A DNA stretch of 64,000 nt from Harmothoe impar (Eukaryota; Annelida; Polychaeta; Phyllodocida; Polynoidae). Positions 15,001-25,679 of this stretch are shown here, one piece after another (within the stretch, counting starts at the first letter, position 1; the number at the start of each line of letters is the position of its first letter). The stretch spans positions 39,863,942 to 39,927,941 of the forward strand of contig OX381704.1 of NCBI GenBank assembly GCA_947462335.1, in the 5' to 3' direction. The notes under the pieces were generated by a model. It had not been told where the DNA came from. It saw only the letters and a list, made by a program, of their open reading frames with translations, and searched no databases. The translations under genes and the position numbers were made by a program.

Positions 15001-18000
15001 GGTGTGTTTCTGATGGCTGAAAAAGACACATAATTCATAGTTGTGGTGGCCAACTGGTACAAGGTACTCTATATTATACTGTGGCTGCGGTTGACTAAGG
15101 TATAGTTGTGGTGCCACCATTGCACTCCGGTTGGTGTTTAACTGGACCATTAATGTCTCACCTGGGCTGTAATGGAATGAGTGGGGGTGGGAGGGGTCAT
15201 CCTGTCTGCACCTCAGTGAGGCAGATGTTAACGTGTCCTCTGTTGGGACGAGTCCCCAGGGACCTTGTCATTATAAAGGTACAGGTAACAGGAGCTAAGT
15301 ACAGCATCTAAACGCCCATCCATGCAATCAAGTCCTCTTATAAATCATGGACATGTATGTATTATAGCTTATAGTGCTCTGTTTTAGCGGAGAGAAAATA
15401 GTACCCTGGGTGATCGATATAACGGTCTATATTTGTATTTACTGGGGAGGCACCACAGTGAGATCAATAATAATATGCCGTACAGCACAATGTTCCGGGA
15501 CCACGGGTGGGCGTGGCACGTTACTGAAAAATCTGACACGCACCACTCACTCTAAAGTTGAATTATTTCAGGACCTGCTTTGTTTTGATAAAGCACTACT
15601 TGTATGATGATACATTATATATTTACTGATACTCTTACTGCACGCGCAGTACCTGCGGCCACCAGAAGCAGACTCAGCTGGAACAAAAGATGAGAGGCAG
15701 CATAGAGGGTGTGCTGAGATTGGTTCTGTGCTCGGGGAGATTGGTGTGTATGGGGAGAGCAGCAGGGGGTCTCGTGACGTGGTTATCAATAGGCCGGTTT
15801 GTGCCGTTAGGGAAAGCCACTGCAGTATTGGTAAAGCCCAGCGGACACAGGGCATCAAGGTGGGCCGGGGGGTGTGTGTGTGGGGGGGGGGGGGGGCAAT
15901 CCCGGTCCCTGTAGACAGCATCTGGGGCCGTTCTGCTTCCGCTACAGCTACATTCAGAAAGTTGCTGAGGATAGTTTTTTTGTTTTTTTCATCTTTAACC
16001 CTACAAAATATTGCCCGATTTTGTCTGTTTGTTGGTGAGTGTGCATCAGACTATATGTTTTGATACACATACAAGGGAGCGTTGTACATGAAAATTAGTA
16101 AGTTCTGAATAGTGCCCTAAAATTAGCTGGAGAGATTACCTGCTGTGTACTCACTACTGCTCAGTCTAAGTGGTGGGTGTGGGGTTAACTGCTGTGTACT
16201 GCTCAGTGTGAGTGGTGGCTGTGGGGTAAACTGATGTATACTGCTCAGTCTGAGTAGTGGCTGTGGTGGGTGTGGGGTTAACTGCTGTATACTGCTCAGT
16301 CTGCGTGGTGGGTGTGGGGTTAACTGCTGTGTACTGCCCAGTCTGAGTGGTTGGTGTGGGGTTAACTGCTGTGTACTGCTCAGTCTGATTGGTGGGTGTG
16401 GGGTTAACTGCTGTGTACTGCTCAGTCTGAGTGGTGTCTGTGGGGTTAACTGCTGTATACTGTTCAGTCTGAGTGGTGGGTGTGGGGTTAACTGCTGTGT
16501 ACTGCTCAGTCTGAGTGGTGGGTGTGGGGTTAACTGTTGTGTACTGCTCAGTCTGAGTGGTGGGTTTGGGGTTAAATGCTGTATACTGCTCAGTCTGAGT
16601 GGTGGGTGTGGGGTTAACTGTTGTGTACTGCTCAGTCTGATTGGTGGGTGTGGGGTTAACTGCTGTGTACTGCTCAGTCTGAGTGGTGGGTGTGGGGTTA
16701 ACTGCTGTGTACTGCTCAGTCTGAGTGGTGGGTGTGGGGTTAACTGCTGTGTACTGCTCAGTCTGAGTGGTGGGTTTGGGGTTAAATGCTGTATACTGCT
16801 CAGTCTGAGTGGTGATGTGGTGGTTGTGGGGTTAACTGCTGTGTACTGCTCAGTCTGAGTGGTGGGTGTGGGGTTAACTGCTGTGGACTGCTCAGTCTGA
16901 GTGGTGTCTGTGGTGGGTGTGGGGTTAACTGCTGTGTACTGCTCAGTCTGAGTGGTGTCTGTGGTGGGTGTGGGGTTAACTGCTGTACACTGAGAGCTGC
17001 TGGCCCTACAAAGGTCATCTTTACTTCTACCCGAGCGGCCAGCAGACATTTGCGGCAGCTTCTTGTGTTTCTGGCTGGTATCTAGAAATACCCGGGCAGC
17101 AGCAGCAGCAGGCTGTGAGGCACCGTGCTGCTGAGGGCCCTTGTTGTGGGGGACCCGGGCAGCTGGCCGTCCAGGGCGTCCCGGGTGGGGAGCGGGGGCT
17201 GCGACTTGCTGAGTGTGGAGCAGCAGTCGATACTCAGCCTCCAGTGGAAACCCTGGAGCAGCATGCATACGACACCACTCCCTCATCCCTGTGTGTGTGG
17301 GGGGGGGGGGGGGGGACGAATAGGTTATAATGCTTTAGGGGTGGGGGGAGGGGAGTGATACTGGGACAAGTTCCCGGGGGGGCCACTCCCTCAGATTTAA
17401 ATACCATGTGTGAACACGATTCCAAGGGAAAGGGTCCCTTTTTGAACCCCAGGCACGGACCCGCGAGGGCCCTTGATAAGGGGTACTTTTTGAGCAAATT
17501 TGGGGAGAAAGGGGTACATTTTCAGACCTTAATGGCTTTTTAAAGGTCAATGTTTACTTTATTTCCGTATGATATTTCTTGGCTACCCTTGATATTAGGT
17601 ATTTTTTCAGAATCACCTGTGATTATGATATATTTTGCAGGGTCACCCGTGATTAGGGTCTGTTTTTTCGCTAATTTCTCCTTGAAAAGGGTATGGTTTT
17701 TTTTAAATTTTACCCCTTGAAAAGGGTACCAAATTTGGGGTGATGTTCACACATAGTGACTATAGAAAAGATAGGGAGTGGCCCCCCCGGGGACAAGTTC
17801 CCGTTGCCTCATACCCACATGTTAGACTGTGAGGAGCATGCCGCCAGGTATTAGTGCATTGAACTAGAACGGCGCCCAACAAGCCCCCTGCTGACCTAGT
17901 CCCGGCCGAGACTCTACTGTGTGGTAGAGTCCCGGTTCTTGAGGGTGTCACTTGCGTACATTGGCAGAGCTGTGCTTCGCGGAAATGGCAAGTGACAAAC

Positions 18001-20543
18001 TGTTTGTTTACAAGTGATCAGTGTATATATTTAGAGATAAAACTGAAGATAATCAAGCTGAACGAGTCTTCATTATATCAGTCTCTAGCCATTTGCAAAA
18101 GATGGAAACATAATTCGCCATAGTTGATGTGATACAAGAGCTAGAAGTTTTCCAAATTCACCCTCGCGATCTCACGGCCGCCATCTTTGTTTTGAAACTT
18201 CAGTAGGCACCATGGAGTTTTAAAGTTGTATTTTCGGAAAGTTAAATCACTACAATCCCCAACAAAATTACCCAGCCACCTAGGGAAGAATGTTTTCTAT
18301 TCAGGAAAAAAAGAATCAGACGGATTGGTTAAGAAATTAAGGCAGGGAAGTGCGCCCAAAGTTGGGGCGCACTACCTACAAAATAACAGGCCCCGGGAAG
18401 CTCAACACAAGGAGAGCACCCATCAACCTCTAAGCGATCACTTGTTTTGAGCCCGTTCAACTATGCTGACCGGGCAGCACGCCAACCCTGCACACAGTAC
18501 AACAACTCCTGGAGGCCGCAGTGCTTGGCTGCTGCTGTGCCCAAGTCAATCCCTAGTCGGCAGAGGCCATGTTTTTGGGGCATAAACCGCAGAGTGTCTA
18601 ATATACTGGGTGTGATTATTTCTAGTTGGTTTGTTGGACTGCCTGAGTGTGCAGCTCATATTAAGCTGCATCTGACTGCGCCCATGCCGGCAGGGCTGTA
18701 GTGGGTACCGGGCTGCAAGATGCATAGCTACATATTGATTATTCACTGGGGTGTTTACGGGGGGACTCAGCTAGGACTCCACATAATATTGTGGCTGAGG
18801 ATAGCTTCCCTCACTAATCAAACCCCGGGGTTTTAGGGGAGCCGCACAACATATGATCATTTATTCATGGCCTTCACAGTTGTACTCAGATTGGGGATTG
18901 GGGATGTTGCCTTGTGTGGCGTGTGTGTGTGTGTGGGGGGGGGGGGGATCAATAGGAAGTAACCTCTAGGTAGTGAGTAGAGGTCACCTTCAGCCTCCCA
19001 TACTGCAACAGTCTATATATGTATAACCAACCAAGGTCGGGCAAACAAAGCCCTAGGGCCTACCAACTATCCATGCTCTGTCTAATAAAGCTACGCCTAC
19101 CAACTATGGATGGGCCATCCACTTATACACAAGCTAATGCCACCATTTGCATATCTGAAAGAATAGAATAATGAAATAGATATTACGACATTTAAAAAAA
19201 AAGGTATATTATTTGAGCCATACACAAGTTTACCAGACATGGACCTCTGGTAGTGTGCTCCGGGTAATGTACATTATATGCAATGCAGTTATGTCCGTGC
19301 CTGTATGATGAGGCATTGTAGCTATATACCCCGGGTAGTTGCACCTGCTCAGGGCTATGTGTGCTGCCCGGACTCGGCCATGGTTAAACTAGCTGAGCAG
19401 CTTCGGTTACGTCCATATCAGTTTCACATGTGTAATATACCTACAGTTGGCTAATCAGCCATTCGTGCACACTCAAATGGTTTAGGGAGGGGTAAACTCA
19501 CCATTTATCACTAACGATGCTTACCACTCTCAAGGAGTACTAGTATACATACTTCAGCTGAGAGTAATACCCATTACGGCACATTGATATAACCATTACT
19601 ACTATTGACTATGTTGAATACATAACTTCATAAGGTAAATATTAAAGAGTAAATACCACACCTTCCCACATGTGTTTAAGTCCGTCAGTTCAGTTGGCAA
19701 CTTACAGGTGTGAAGACTGTAGTGTCACTTACCTGTCAGTAAGGAAAGCTACCTGTGTCACTGTCTTGGAGCTCCATGTCAGATAGAATAGAACCTCATT
19801 AATTAACTTAACACCTGAGCCACTCACTATCAAACGGTTTCCTTTCATTTTTCAACACTATGTATACATCCCTTTCGCTATAGATAACAGGTAAAAGCGA
19901 AATGAACTTATAAAAGCTGGTAGGACTTGAGTATATCAGAGGAAGCGTTGAAGTGCAGAGATCAAAAGGGAGCGCCATATTAGATTCCTGTGTAGTAAAC
20001 CTTGATGGTCAAGAAGGGAAGGGAGGAGGGGGTTCTGTGATGGTAGGGTCTACCTGTGATACCTCCCAGAGGTGTTTGCTCATATTGATCAAGGTGAAGC
20101 AGGCCTCTCCAAGGTTAACTCTAGCTAGGTCAATGGGTACAGACGTAATTTTCGACCGTGATATAGACATAATATATATTATATAGACCTATATGACATA
20201 AGGTTTATCATGGTATTATCACGGTATTTCACATTTGCCTGTGTATCAGTTAAGTGTTTATATACTACCTAGGCACTAGTGCCAGACTGGACAATAGTCA
20301 ATTGGTTCTTTTTGTGTATTATAAGAATATAGTTTTACTCCCTAATACATAGATCCATATGTACTGTTATTTGATCTTCATACATTTATCGTTGTTTTCT
20401 TTCATGTGTTCCAGTCGCAATCCCATACCTATGGCGGCCACAGCAGCCACGTGACAAACGTCAAGTTCCTGTACGATGACAGTCGGCTTCTGTCGGTTGG
20501 AGGTAAGGATACGGCTGTACTCCAGTGGGAGGTGGAGAATTAG
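1..20543 (+). CDS. EML: EMAP-like protein (EML1-4 subfamily), C-terminal half, multi-exon, 5' incomplete
   Basis: Microtubule-associated protein of the echinoderm EMAP / EML family; the family binds tubulin through a double beta-propeller (TAPE) domain. Seven coding segments join in frame: 1-32, 326-482, 951-1048, 1361-1448, 3410-3505, 5799-5929 and 20415-20543, giving about 243 residues ending in a TAG stop. All visible introns start GT and end AG. The product matches the end of EML1/2/4 block by block: HTDGNEQIE, DNFIYVYQVSELGRKYSR, GHSSFVTHIDWS, SNSGDYELLFW, EWATHTCTLGF, GIWPDGADGTDVNAV, DDFGKVNLYAYPC, GGHSSHVTNVKF and GGKDTAVLQWEVEN. These are the last WD40 blades of the second propeller. 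The N-terminal coiled coil, HELP motif and first propeller must lie left of the window. The last intron is about 14.5 kb, far longer than the others. I cannot tell which paralogue (EML1, 2, 3 or 4) is nearest; an unduplicated invertebrate ancestor is likely. Family assignment is secure. Confidence 0.93.
326..482 (+). CDS. EML: EML exon: WD40 strands EPVHSLCFHP to CVSYSP
   Basis: 157 bp. The acceptor is a pyrimidine tract ending tgcag at 325 and the donor is GTAGGA at 483. It encodes the blade with HTDGNEQIE, diagnostic of EML proteins. It ends with one base of the next codon (phase 1). Confidence 0.93.
951..1048 (+). CDS. EML: EML exon: DGSYLALGS...GRKYSRIGRCS
   Basis: 98 bp. The acceptor ttactttcag ends at 950 and the donor is GTAAGT at 1049. 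The exon completes the split Asp codon and encodes SRDNFIYVYQVSELGRKYSR, nearly the same as the vertebrate EML sequence. It ends in phase 0. Confidence 0.95.
1361..1448 (+). CDS. EML: EML exon: GHSSFVTHIDWS...GDYELLF
   Basis: 88 bp. The acceptor gattctcag ends at 1360 and the donor is GTAAGT at 1449. GHSSFVTHIDWS and SNSGDYEL are EML signatures. The last base T is completed to TGG (Trp) by the next exon, as EML homology requires. Confidence 0.95.
1511..1833. mobile_element. hAT-like MITE in an EML intron
   Basis: Perfect 15-bp terminal inverted repeats, CAGGGGTGTGAAATG at 1511 and its complement ending at 1833, are flanked by the direct repeat ACCTCT (1505-1510 and 1834-1839). The 323-bp interior has no coding potential. 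The CAGGGG...CCCCTG ends suggest the hAT superfamily, although hAT elements normally make 8-bp duplications and only 6 bp match here. An internal G/C-rich segment (about 1697-1737) recurs near 63.8 kb. Confidence 0.7.
1930..3345. repeat. 34-bp pyrimidine-rich minisatellite
   Basis: About 41 tandem copies of a 34-bp unit containing CTCCTACATCTCCCCGTCAT followed by CCATTC-type sequence, with many point differences. It fills the EML intron between the exons at 1361 and 3410. One strand is almost purely C/T. Because 34 is not a multiple of 3, all three forward frames stay open for hundreds of codons; none is a gene. Confidence 0.95.
3410..3505 (+). CDS. EML: EML exon: TAATCRQVTAAS...HTCTLGFSMC
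   Basis: 96 bp. The acceptor tttgtgcag ends at 3409 and the donor is GTAAGT at 3506. It encodes RDVEWATHTCTLGFSMC, the counterpart of NMEWATATCVLGF in vertebrate EMLs. It ends with one base of a Gly codon. Confidence 0.93.
3506..5798 (+). other. EML intron, mostly featureless
   Basis: 2.3-kb intron between the exons ending 3505 and starting 5799. It contains a poly-G run near 3585-3610 and otherwise AT-rich sequence with nothing I can name. Confidence 0.6.
5799..5929 (+). CDS. EML: EML exon: IWPDGADGTDVNAV...YPCHQPK
   Basis: 131 bp. The acceptor gattgcag ends at 5798 and the donor is GTAGGT at 5930. It encodes GIWPDGADGTDVNAVGRSNN followed by DDFGKVNLYAYPC, the most conserved stretch of the family. 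It ends in phase 0. Confidence 0.95.
6565..6725. repeat. Dispersed-repeat fragment with GTGCGGCTTATAC motifs
   Basis: GTGCGGCTTATA and closely related strings occur three times in about 100 bp, in the style of repetitive sequences I have seen in other animal genomes. A similar GGCGCTTATACAAG-type segment is at 30490-30655. No ends can be defined. Confidence 0.4.
6884..6914. repeat. 31-bp perfect-arm palindrome
   Basis: Arms TGTGTATTCGGAAAT and ATTTCCGAATACACA (15 bp each, exact complements) surround a single T. It could extrude as a short cruciform or be a dyad binding site. No flanking duplication is visible. Confidence 0.8.
8440..8512. repeat. Interrupted CTG/CAG trinucleotide repeat
   Basis: Several short runs of TGC/CTG interrupted by CTACC, CGATG and CGCCTCTAATG, inside the last EML intron. 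On the minus strand it reads as Ser- and Gly-rich open frame, which I treat as an artefact of the repeat. Confidence 0.85.
8860..9320. promoter_or_regulatory. Candidate intronic regulatory segment
   Basis: Non-repetitive, balanced-composition sequence unlike the surrounding DNA. It contains a TCF-like CTTTGATAA at 8890, several homeodomain-core ATTA/TAAT sites (CAATTAGG, TAATTACC), CAATTG-type E-boxes and a GC-rich dyad (GGCGGCCGGCCGGCC) near 9050. Calling it an enhancer is inference; cross-species conservation would be the test. Confidence 0.25.
10070..11060. repeat. 29-bp minisatellite, TTAACCCTCCCCACC type
   Basis: About 33 tandem copies of a unit of the form CACCTTAACCCTCCCCACC followed by CCGCCGTGTG, mostly 29 bp, with variants GCCTTGTG, GCTGTGTG and ACCATGTG. 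Each unit contains one TAACCCT, but the array is not telomeric TTAGGG repeat. Confidence 0.95.
11655..13302. mobile_element. Non-autonomous TIR transposon, about 1.65 kb
   Basis: Exact 17-bp inverted termini: ACGCACTGAAAACCCTA at 11655-11671 and its complement at 13286-13302. Just inside both ends are many GATCAC/GTGATC and GATGACC/GGTCATC motifs (left 11705-11765, right 13095-13275), like subterminal transposase-binding repeats. CACTG inside the termini resembles the CACTA (En/Spm) superfamily, but no 3-bp target duplication is clear. The interior has no transposase; it includes the dispersed repeat at 12570-12829. Confidence 0.65.
12570..12829 (+). repeat. 260-bp dispersed repeat, copy A
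   Basis: Runs from GATGGTGTCGCTGCTG through the repeated CAGCCACCTGCT motifs to CAGAAATGAGAAATAA. Copy B at 37996-38257 is about 90 percent identical by eye and in the same orientation. It lies inside the larger TIR element. Three near-tandem CAGCCACCTGCT units occur in both copies. Confidence 0.85.
14352..14479. mobile_element. Short MITE, 128 bp
   Basis: Starts CAGGGACGGGTCC and ends AAATCCGCGCCTG, imperfect inverted ends, with ACAGC directly repeated on each side (14347-14351 and 14480-14484). The interior is poly-G- and AT-rich. The ends resemble the hAT-like element at 1511, so the two may be related. Confidence 0.55.
16140..16995. repeat. 42-bp minisatellite with long antisense open frame
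   Basis: About 20 copies of a 42-bp unit such as TGCTCAGTCTGAGTGGTGGG followed by TGTGGGGTTAACTGCTGTGTAC, with 45- to 54-bp variants. Because 42 is divisible by 3, the minus strand stays open for 387 codons (16123-17286), reading repeats of STQQLTPHPPLRLS. The N-terminal 100 residues of that frame come from unique GC-rich sequence. I call it a repeat; coding status is unproven. Confidence 0.93.
17377..17789. mobile_element. MITE with GGGGGCCACTCCCT ends
   Basis: Inverted ends of GGGGGGCCACTCCCT type at 17376 and 17773-17789, flanked on both sides by the same 14-bp direct repeat GGGACAAGTTCCCG (17363-17376 and 17790-17803), which includes the target duplication. The interior has several AAGGGGTAC / CCCTTGAAAAGGG palindromes. 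No coding capacity. Superfamily not assigned. Confidence 0.7.
17804..20414. other. 3' part of the large EML intron, no gene recognised
   Basis: Unique, AT-rich sequence with a GT/poly-G microsatellite at 18918-18948. Nothing else supportable was found. Confidence 0.5.
20415..20543 (+). CDS. EML: EML terminal coding exon: SQSHTYGGHSSHV...LQWEVEN stop
   Basis: 129 bp including the TAG stop at 20541-20543. The acceptor gtgttccag ends at 20414. It encodes GGHSSHVTNVKFLYDD and GGKDTAVLQWEVEN. Ending shortly after the VLQW motif is normal for EML1/2/4-type proteins. It lies 14.5 kb from the previous exon, but homology and phase leave no doubt that it belongs. Confidence 0.95.
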   Translation, partial: SQSHTYGGHSSHVTNVKFLYDDSRLLSVGGKDTAVLQWEVEN

Positions 20544-23500
20544 ACAAGCAGCTGTTGCGCCAGGCATGACGAGGATCTGCCGCACGAGGCAATGCCTGAT
20601 GACGTTTTGCCGCACGGATGTCGTCTGCTTGCGGCCTATGTCTGCCGCGTCGTATTGCCCGCCAGCGTCTGCTTCATCAGACAAAGTCAGAGTCGTGCCG
20701 ATAAATATGTAGCAACTACATAGTGAGTGAGGAACTATAAGAACAAATGATGTACTGTCCGAATATGGATTATTTATTGGCGGAGTCTTTCGTCTCCTGT
20801 GTGGGAATATGTCCAAGGGATGCAATGGTTGGAATGTGTTGTTTCTTTTTCAGAGTAAACACCCGTATATGCAAACATGTTACTATAATATACCTTAAAA
20901 TATATTGTGATCATATTGAGACCCATATCCTATTAGAAAAAAGGATGTATGTGCTATACTGAACCTTGTATGGCTTAGAGACATAATCTGTTTAGGCATT
21001 TATGATATTATAAATTCGGTTATTAATGGTTGAAGACGTGAAAGTGCCTCGTGTATGATGTGATCTTTCAGTGATGACAATCAGTAGGGTCCAGGTTTTA
21101 TTCTGTGACTTTATTGAAATATTACGTGCATATTACATGTATAGGTTCCAGCATATAACTACCTTTTTGTTGGCATTATTTGGTATCTAGTCTTGAATAG
21201 ACATGGACTGAGAGTAAATCTTAGTTACGCGATGCTTAACCTTTTTCATGGAGTAATTTTGATTTCTAGGGACTTATTATGCTCTGAATAGCACAACCAA
21301 ATATGCAGGATGCACTTTCCTTAATATTATAATGAATAAACATATAACCCGTAGAAACACATGGTTAAACCTAGTGACCGTATTCAGAATCAGAGTCTTC
21401 AGACTGGACCGCATGAGACGGAATCGGAGGTTATGTTGTGTAGAGTCAGTTAAAACGCCGACATATACCACCACCATAAGTGGACCCGGTCCTGTAGGAG
21501 TAGACCTCAGTGGTGGGACAGTGGCTTCTGGGTGGCCATGGCACCCCCATTCACACCTATACTGTATGATCCACACCTATTCTGTATGTTGTCATAATAT
21601 AGCCTTCTTGGTCGCCAAGGTTCATGGTGAACGGCATAATACTGCCGGTGAGGCACAGCCGCAACCTTTGTTGTATATAGAGGATTTTATTTACCTACGC
21701 TGTATATAAAGCCATTAAATGCCTTTTGGTGTGGACACTAGCCACTTCACCTTGGTTGGACGGCAGTGCCATATGTTGAATATACCTAGTATATGGTCTG
21801 ATAAGCAGTCCATTGCGCGTCAATACACACAAACTTACAAGTATGACATAAAACTTAAAATTTGCCAGAGTCGCCTCGGCTGCCAAACCATGGTGCAGAT
21901 CTCTGATTTACTTAAAGATAAAAGACTGAATAGTGACTATAGATAATGCTTATTGGTGTAATGTGTATCCATTATAGGCTACATGTATATAATATATACG
22001 TTATTATCTCGCTTGGTGTGGTTTGATCCAACATTTACTAGTCCCACTCTCATTATCAGTATGATGCCTATTAGAACATATAACTGTGAATGTATAATCA
22101 TGTCTACTGTCTGAATGAGGAAACAATGTGTACAATACAACGTCCACGCGGTATCCAGAGGTCGTCAAGTACATACAGTCATGACCTAGAGGGGACCAGG
22201 GTATATGCCTGCGTACCGTTCACAGTGGATATCAATGTGATGTTACAACTCCAACCTTTATACTACATAAGTAAAACGTGATCCACGATGGACCCTTTAT
22301 GTAATTAGAAACTATAATATGCAACTTTTTGACGTTCTAATTTTTATTCTACTACCGGTAGATCTCTTTAAAGTACCGCTTGTCGCCTGCTGACGCTGAT
22401 GAGACTGCTTGATGCTATCGTCTTAACGGCCACCTGTAGTTTTATCTTGAATACATACTTAACATGGTACTATTTATATATTTTTTACAGCTGTTAACCA
22501 GAGTCAAGAATGGTTCTGTAGCAAGGTAATATACCTCAGTGGAAGCAGGTATATTCGCCTGGAGTCGTACCTAATGAAACGTAATGAAAGAAAATCTGTC
22601 CACTTTTCCTTCCATGTGTTATTGATGGGTGATGAAGTTCCCTGTGATTCCCTCTCAACACATTCGCTTGTGGAAGCTCTAATTTCCTTTGTTAATATTG
22701 CTATATATTAATCCATTTTGGGTCAGTGGTCTTTTTGTGAAGCACAGGCTTGGTGGTGTATTTATATGTATATGAAGAATCTGGTTACACGGGCAACTTT
22801 TTATGCACAGTCTGTAATTTGTAAACATGGCGTTGTAAATAAAATTAGTAAAACATAGACCATCCTATGTAATATATACATGTGCTATCCCGCGTTTCTA
22901 AGCTTGTCCATATTAGTGTAGATGAAACCCTGCTTGCCTTCAGAGGTGGCTACCATAATTATGTGATCTGCCATATTTGGCATTTGTTTAAATATTTATA
23001 AAGATGTAAGGTATACAGGAATGTATAAAGTCCATGCGTCTAATTCAAAGATGACGTCATCTAGCAGCTGTGTTTTGGTCCTGTCGGTGTGTATGTCTCA
23101 GCTTTTATCAGGTAGTTTGTCTAATTGAGGTCCAGTATAACGGTGCAGGCTGTAGCTGTGCACACATCCCTATACTACTACATTGATTGTGCCGTTAGTA
23201 TCAGACATGTTTTTTGGTGCACGCAGTGACTGGCGTGTTGTGTGTTGGGTAGATTGTGTATACGTGAGGTGCTGCATGTCCATAACCAGATGTGAGAACC
23301 TGGGACGCTGTGTGTGTGTACCTGAGGGCACACATGTCTACCTCATGTGTCATGGGGCACTCCTACCTCCTGTGGGGATGGCGGCCAGGTAGCACTGTCT
23401 ATGATGTATACACACCTTATTGTGTCATCATTCCTTAAGTCCATGTCATGGCAAGACTCCAAACTCTGCTAACGCAATGGACGCTAGCAAAGTATGGAGA

Positions 23501-25126
23501 CCCCTGGTCATAAGTCCAAAATGATGCATGTGTCAGGTTACCCGACCCTACCTACGGGATAGGCTGACCCAATAGGACCTTCCACCACAGATCCAACATA
23601 CTATAACCGGTGGGTGAGGGAGACCTCTCATATGCCATGATCTACTTCTATGTCAATCTATGAATTTCGCAAGAATAAATAATGTTACTATTACTGACAC
23701 TATCACCTTTAGCCATTTAATCAATTCGGGAATACTAAATGGTAAATATTAAATCTATTTAATCGCCTACCCTTTCTCCACCTGTAACCTGATGCACACG
23801 TTGAGAACAGGCTCCATGGTGGTAGTATCGTGATTTTCTGCTGTTTAATATGAATGTATTTAAGGTTGAGAACGCACCATGTACACGGTAAAGTGGTTAC
23901 ACAATACCAGTACAATGTATCTTCCTGAATCACGCCTGATACAAAGGCAATTTGCAGAACACTTGAAAGAGTAAAGCGCGCTTTCATATTTGATGTAGGG
24001 ACTGTGCCGAGCACACCTCATTGTCACGTAATTCTGATCATGATCTGAGAGGGAATCTGCCTCGGTAATATGATTTTGTATGCGTTGTATGTGAGGATGT
24101 CTTCAGATTACGTACATAGTGTTCCATGTTACACCCCATTCCCAAGACAACTAGTGATAAATTGGGGGCACACTGTGCTTGGTAATACATTGAGACCTGT
24201 GTCTTTTTGTGTGTGAGGTTTTCCTGTGTAAACATCAAACGTAGGTCACCTATATGGAAGACGTAAGCGGTTTGCTCTTACCTGTCGCCTGACCACACTA
24301 TGTATATGTATGTGTGTGTTCATAGCTCACATATTGATGGGTGCTTGTGGTGTGTATATGTGTGTTGTCATCTGTAAACTCAACCTACCTACCAACATAG
24401 TCATAATCAACAGGCAACACGACTTGAACAGTGCATTTTAAAAAGATCTAAATTGTCCCAGTGTACAGGGGACAGATGTTTAGTAATATACCTGTATCTA
24501 TCGAAAAAGATGATTGACGTATGGTGCGTGAAATTTACAATAAACATCTTTTTTTTTGCTTCAGTTATGCGTCTGTTGTTTTAATTGATATATCATGGTC
24601 TTACAAACTTAGTATTTGGGTAGACTCTGGGATGAGAAGTGGGCCTCTAATCAGGTAACATGAGGAGCAGTGACATAAAATAACGAGGGCTACCAAAGTT
24701 TAATGCGTCAGGTAGGGACCTCATTTTTTTGTGCCCTTACTGATTTTAGAATGTATGGTATTTGAAAATGTGAATTATCTCGATACATTATGGTGATATT
24801 GCAGCAGAACAAAGATATTCACAATGAAGCTGAGATTCAAGTCTTCATTTCTATCCGAGTACATTTCCAAAAATTTCAATATTTACCAATATATTGCAAT
24901 ATTTGTTAGACAAAAAAAGTACCCGTCTTAATTTGAGACTTTTTTCCTGCCAAAAATTTAAGATTGGTATCAATGAGGAATTATGAGAACAGAATATCAT
25001 TTCATGTGGAGAAACGAGTTCACCATTGTTTTGTATGGGAAGGGCCGTTCTCCACTCCCGTGGAGAAACTGAATCTCATTCTCCACAGCTCCATTCTCCA
25101 CACAAATAAACAAAGAGATCCACTCA
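20544..25126 (+). other. EML 3' UTR and intergenic DNA
   Basis: AT-rich, without recognisable exons. The first part must be the EML 3' untranslated region, ending at one of several AATAAA signals. Confidence 0.5.
21335..21340 (+). terminator. Candidate EML poly(A) signal AATAAA
   Basis: First canonical AATAAA after the EML stop codon, about 0.8 kb downstream. Others follow at 22838, 23674 and 24539, so the true 3' end and any alternative ends cannot be chosen from sequence alone. Confidence 0.35.
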
Positions 25127-25248
25127 AATCAGTCTGAACGACAGGTTTCTCCACTCTTGAGATCTCAGGGTCGCATGACACTCGGCTGCGCCTCGTGTGA
25201 TATGACCCAAGGTCCCACTCGTGGAGAAACCTGTCGTTCAGACTGATT
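25127..25248. repeat. Inverted repeat with perfect 28-bp arms
   Basis: Left arm 25127-25154 (starts AATCAGTCTGAACGACAGG) and right arm 25221-25248 are exact complements with a 66-base loop. The loop is itself partly palindromic (GGGTCGCATGACACTCG against CCTCGTGTGATATGACCC). Upstream are several GTGGAGAA / TTCTCCAC copies. Probably the end or remains of a foldback-type element. Confidence 0.75.
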
Positions 25249-25679
25249 ATCGTGGACCTCTGTCTATGTCCCGGTGGAAGAGACCCGTATCTCTAGTATT
25301 ACACAAACGTCATATTCCCAAGCCCTCGTTTTGTGTACAGGGAGCAGCTCACGCCCTCCATTTTTATAAACATGTAGTGATCGTCTAGAAGGCAAACGCT
25401 GCAATCTGGTGCATTTTAAGATCTAAGGGCCTGATGCAAGCTCACTGCCCTCAAGATGTGGGAAATCAAGAAGTCAAAAGGGGAGGGAAAGCCGGAGCCA
25501 GAGCATTTTAAAGATGTAAGTCAAATGGACAATCTCATGGATTTAAATTTTAGTGTTCCATATGATAAGTAAGATATTGCTAAATAGACAATAGGAATAA
25601 GTTCTATTTCCATCTTGAGTATTGTAAGCCGGGTAACTATTTGAATCCAATCTGTGGACAAAACTACAGCACGGAGGCA

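Larger units (their letters stand above)
5930..20414 (+). other. 14.5-kb last intron of EML
   Basis: Begins GTAGGT and ends CCAG. It contains a 31-bp perfect-arm palindrome (6884), a CTG microsatellite (8440), unique complex sequence (8860-9320), minisatellites (10070 and 16140), an inverted-repeat transposon (11655), MITEs (14352 and 17377) and poly-G tracts. I find no conserved protein-coding exon in it. Confidence 0.75.
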
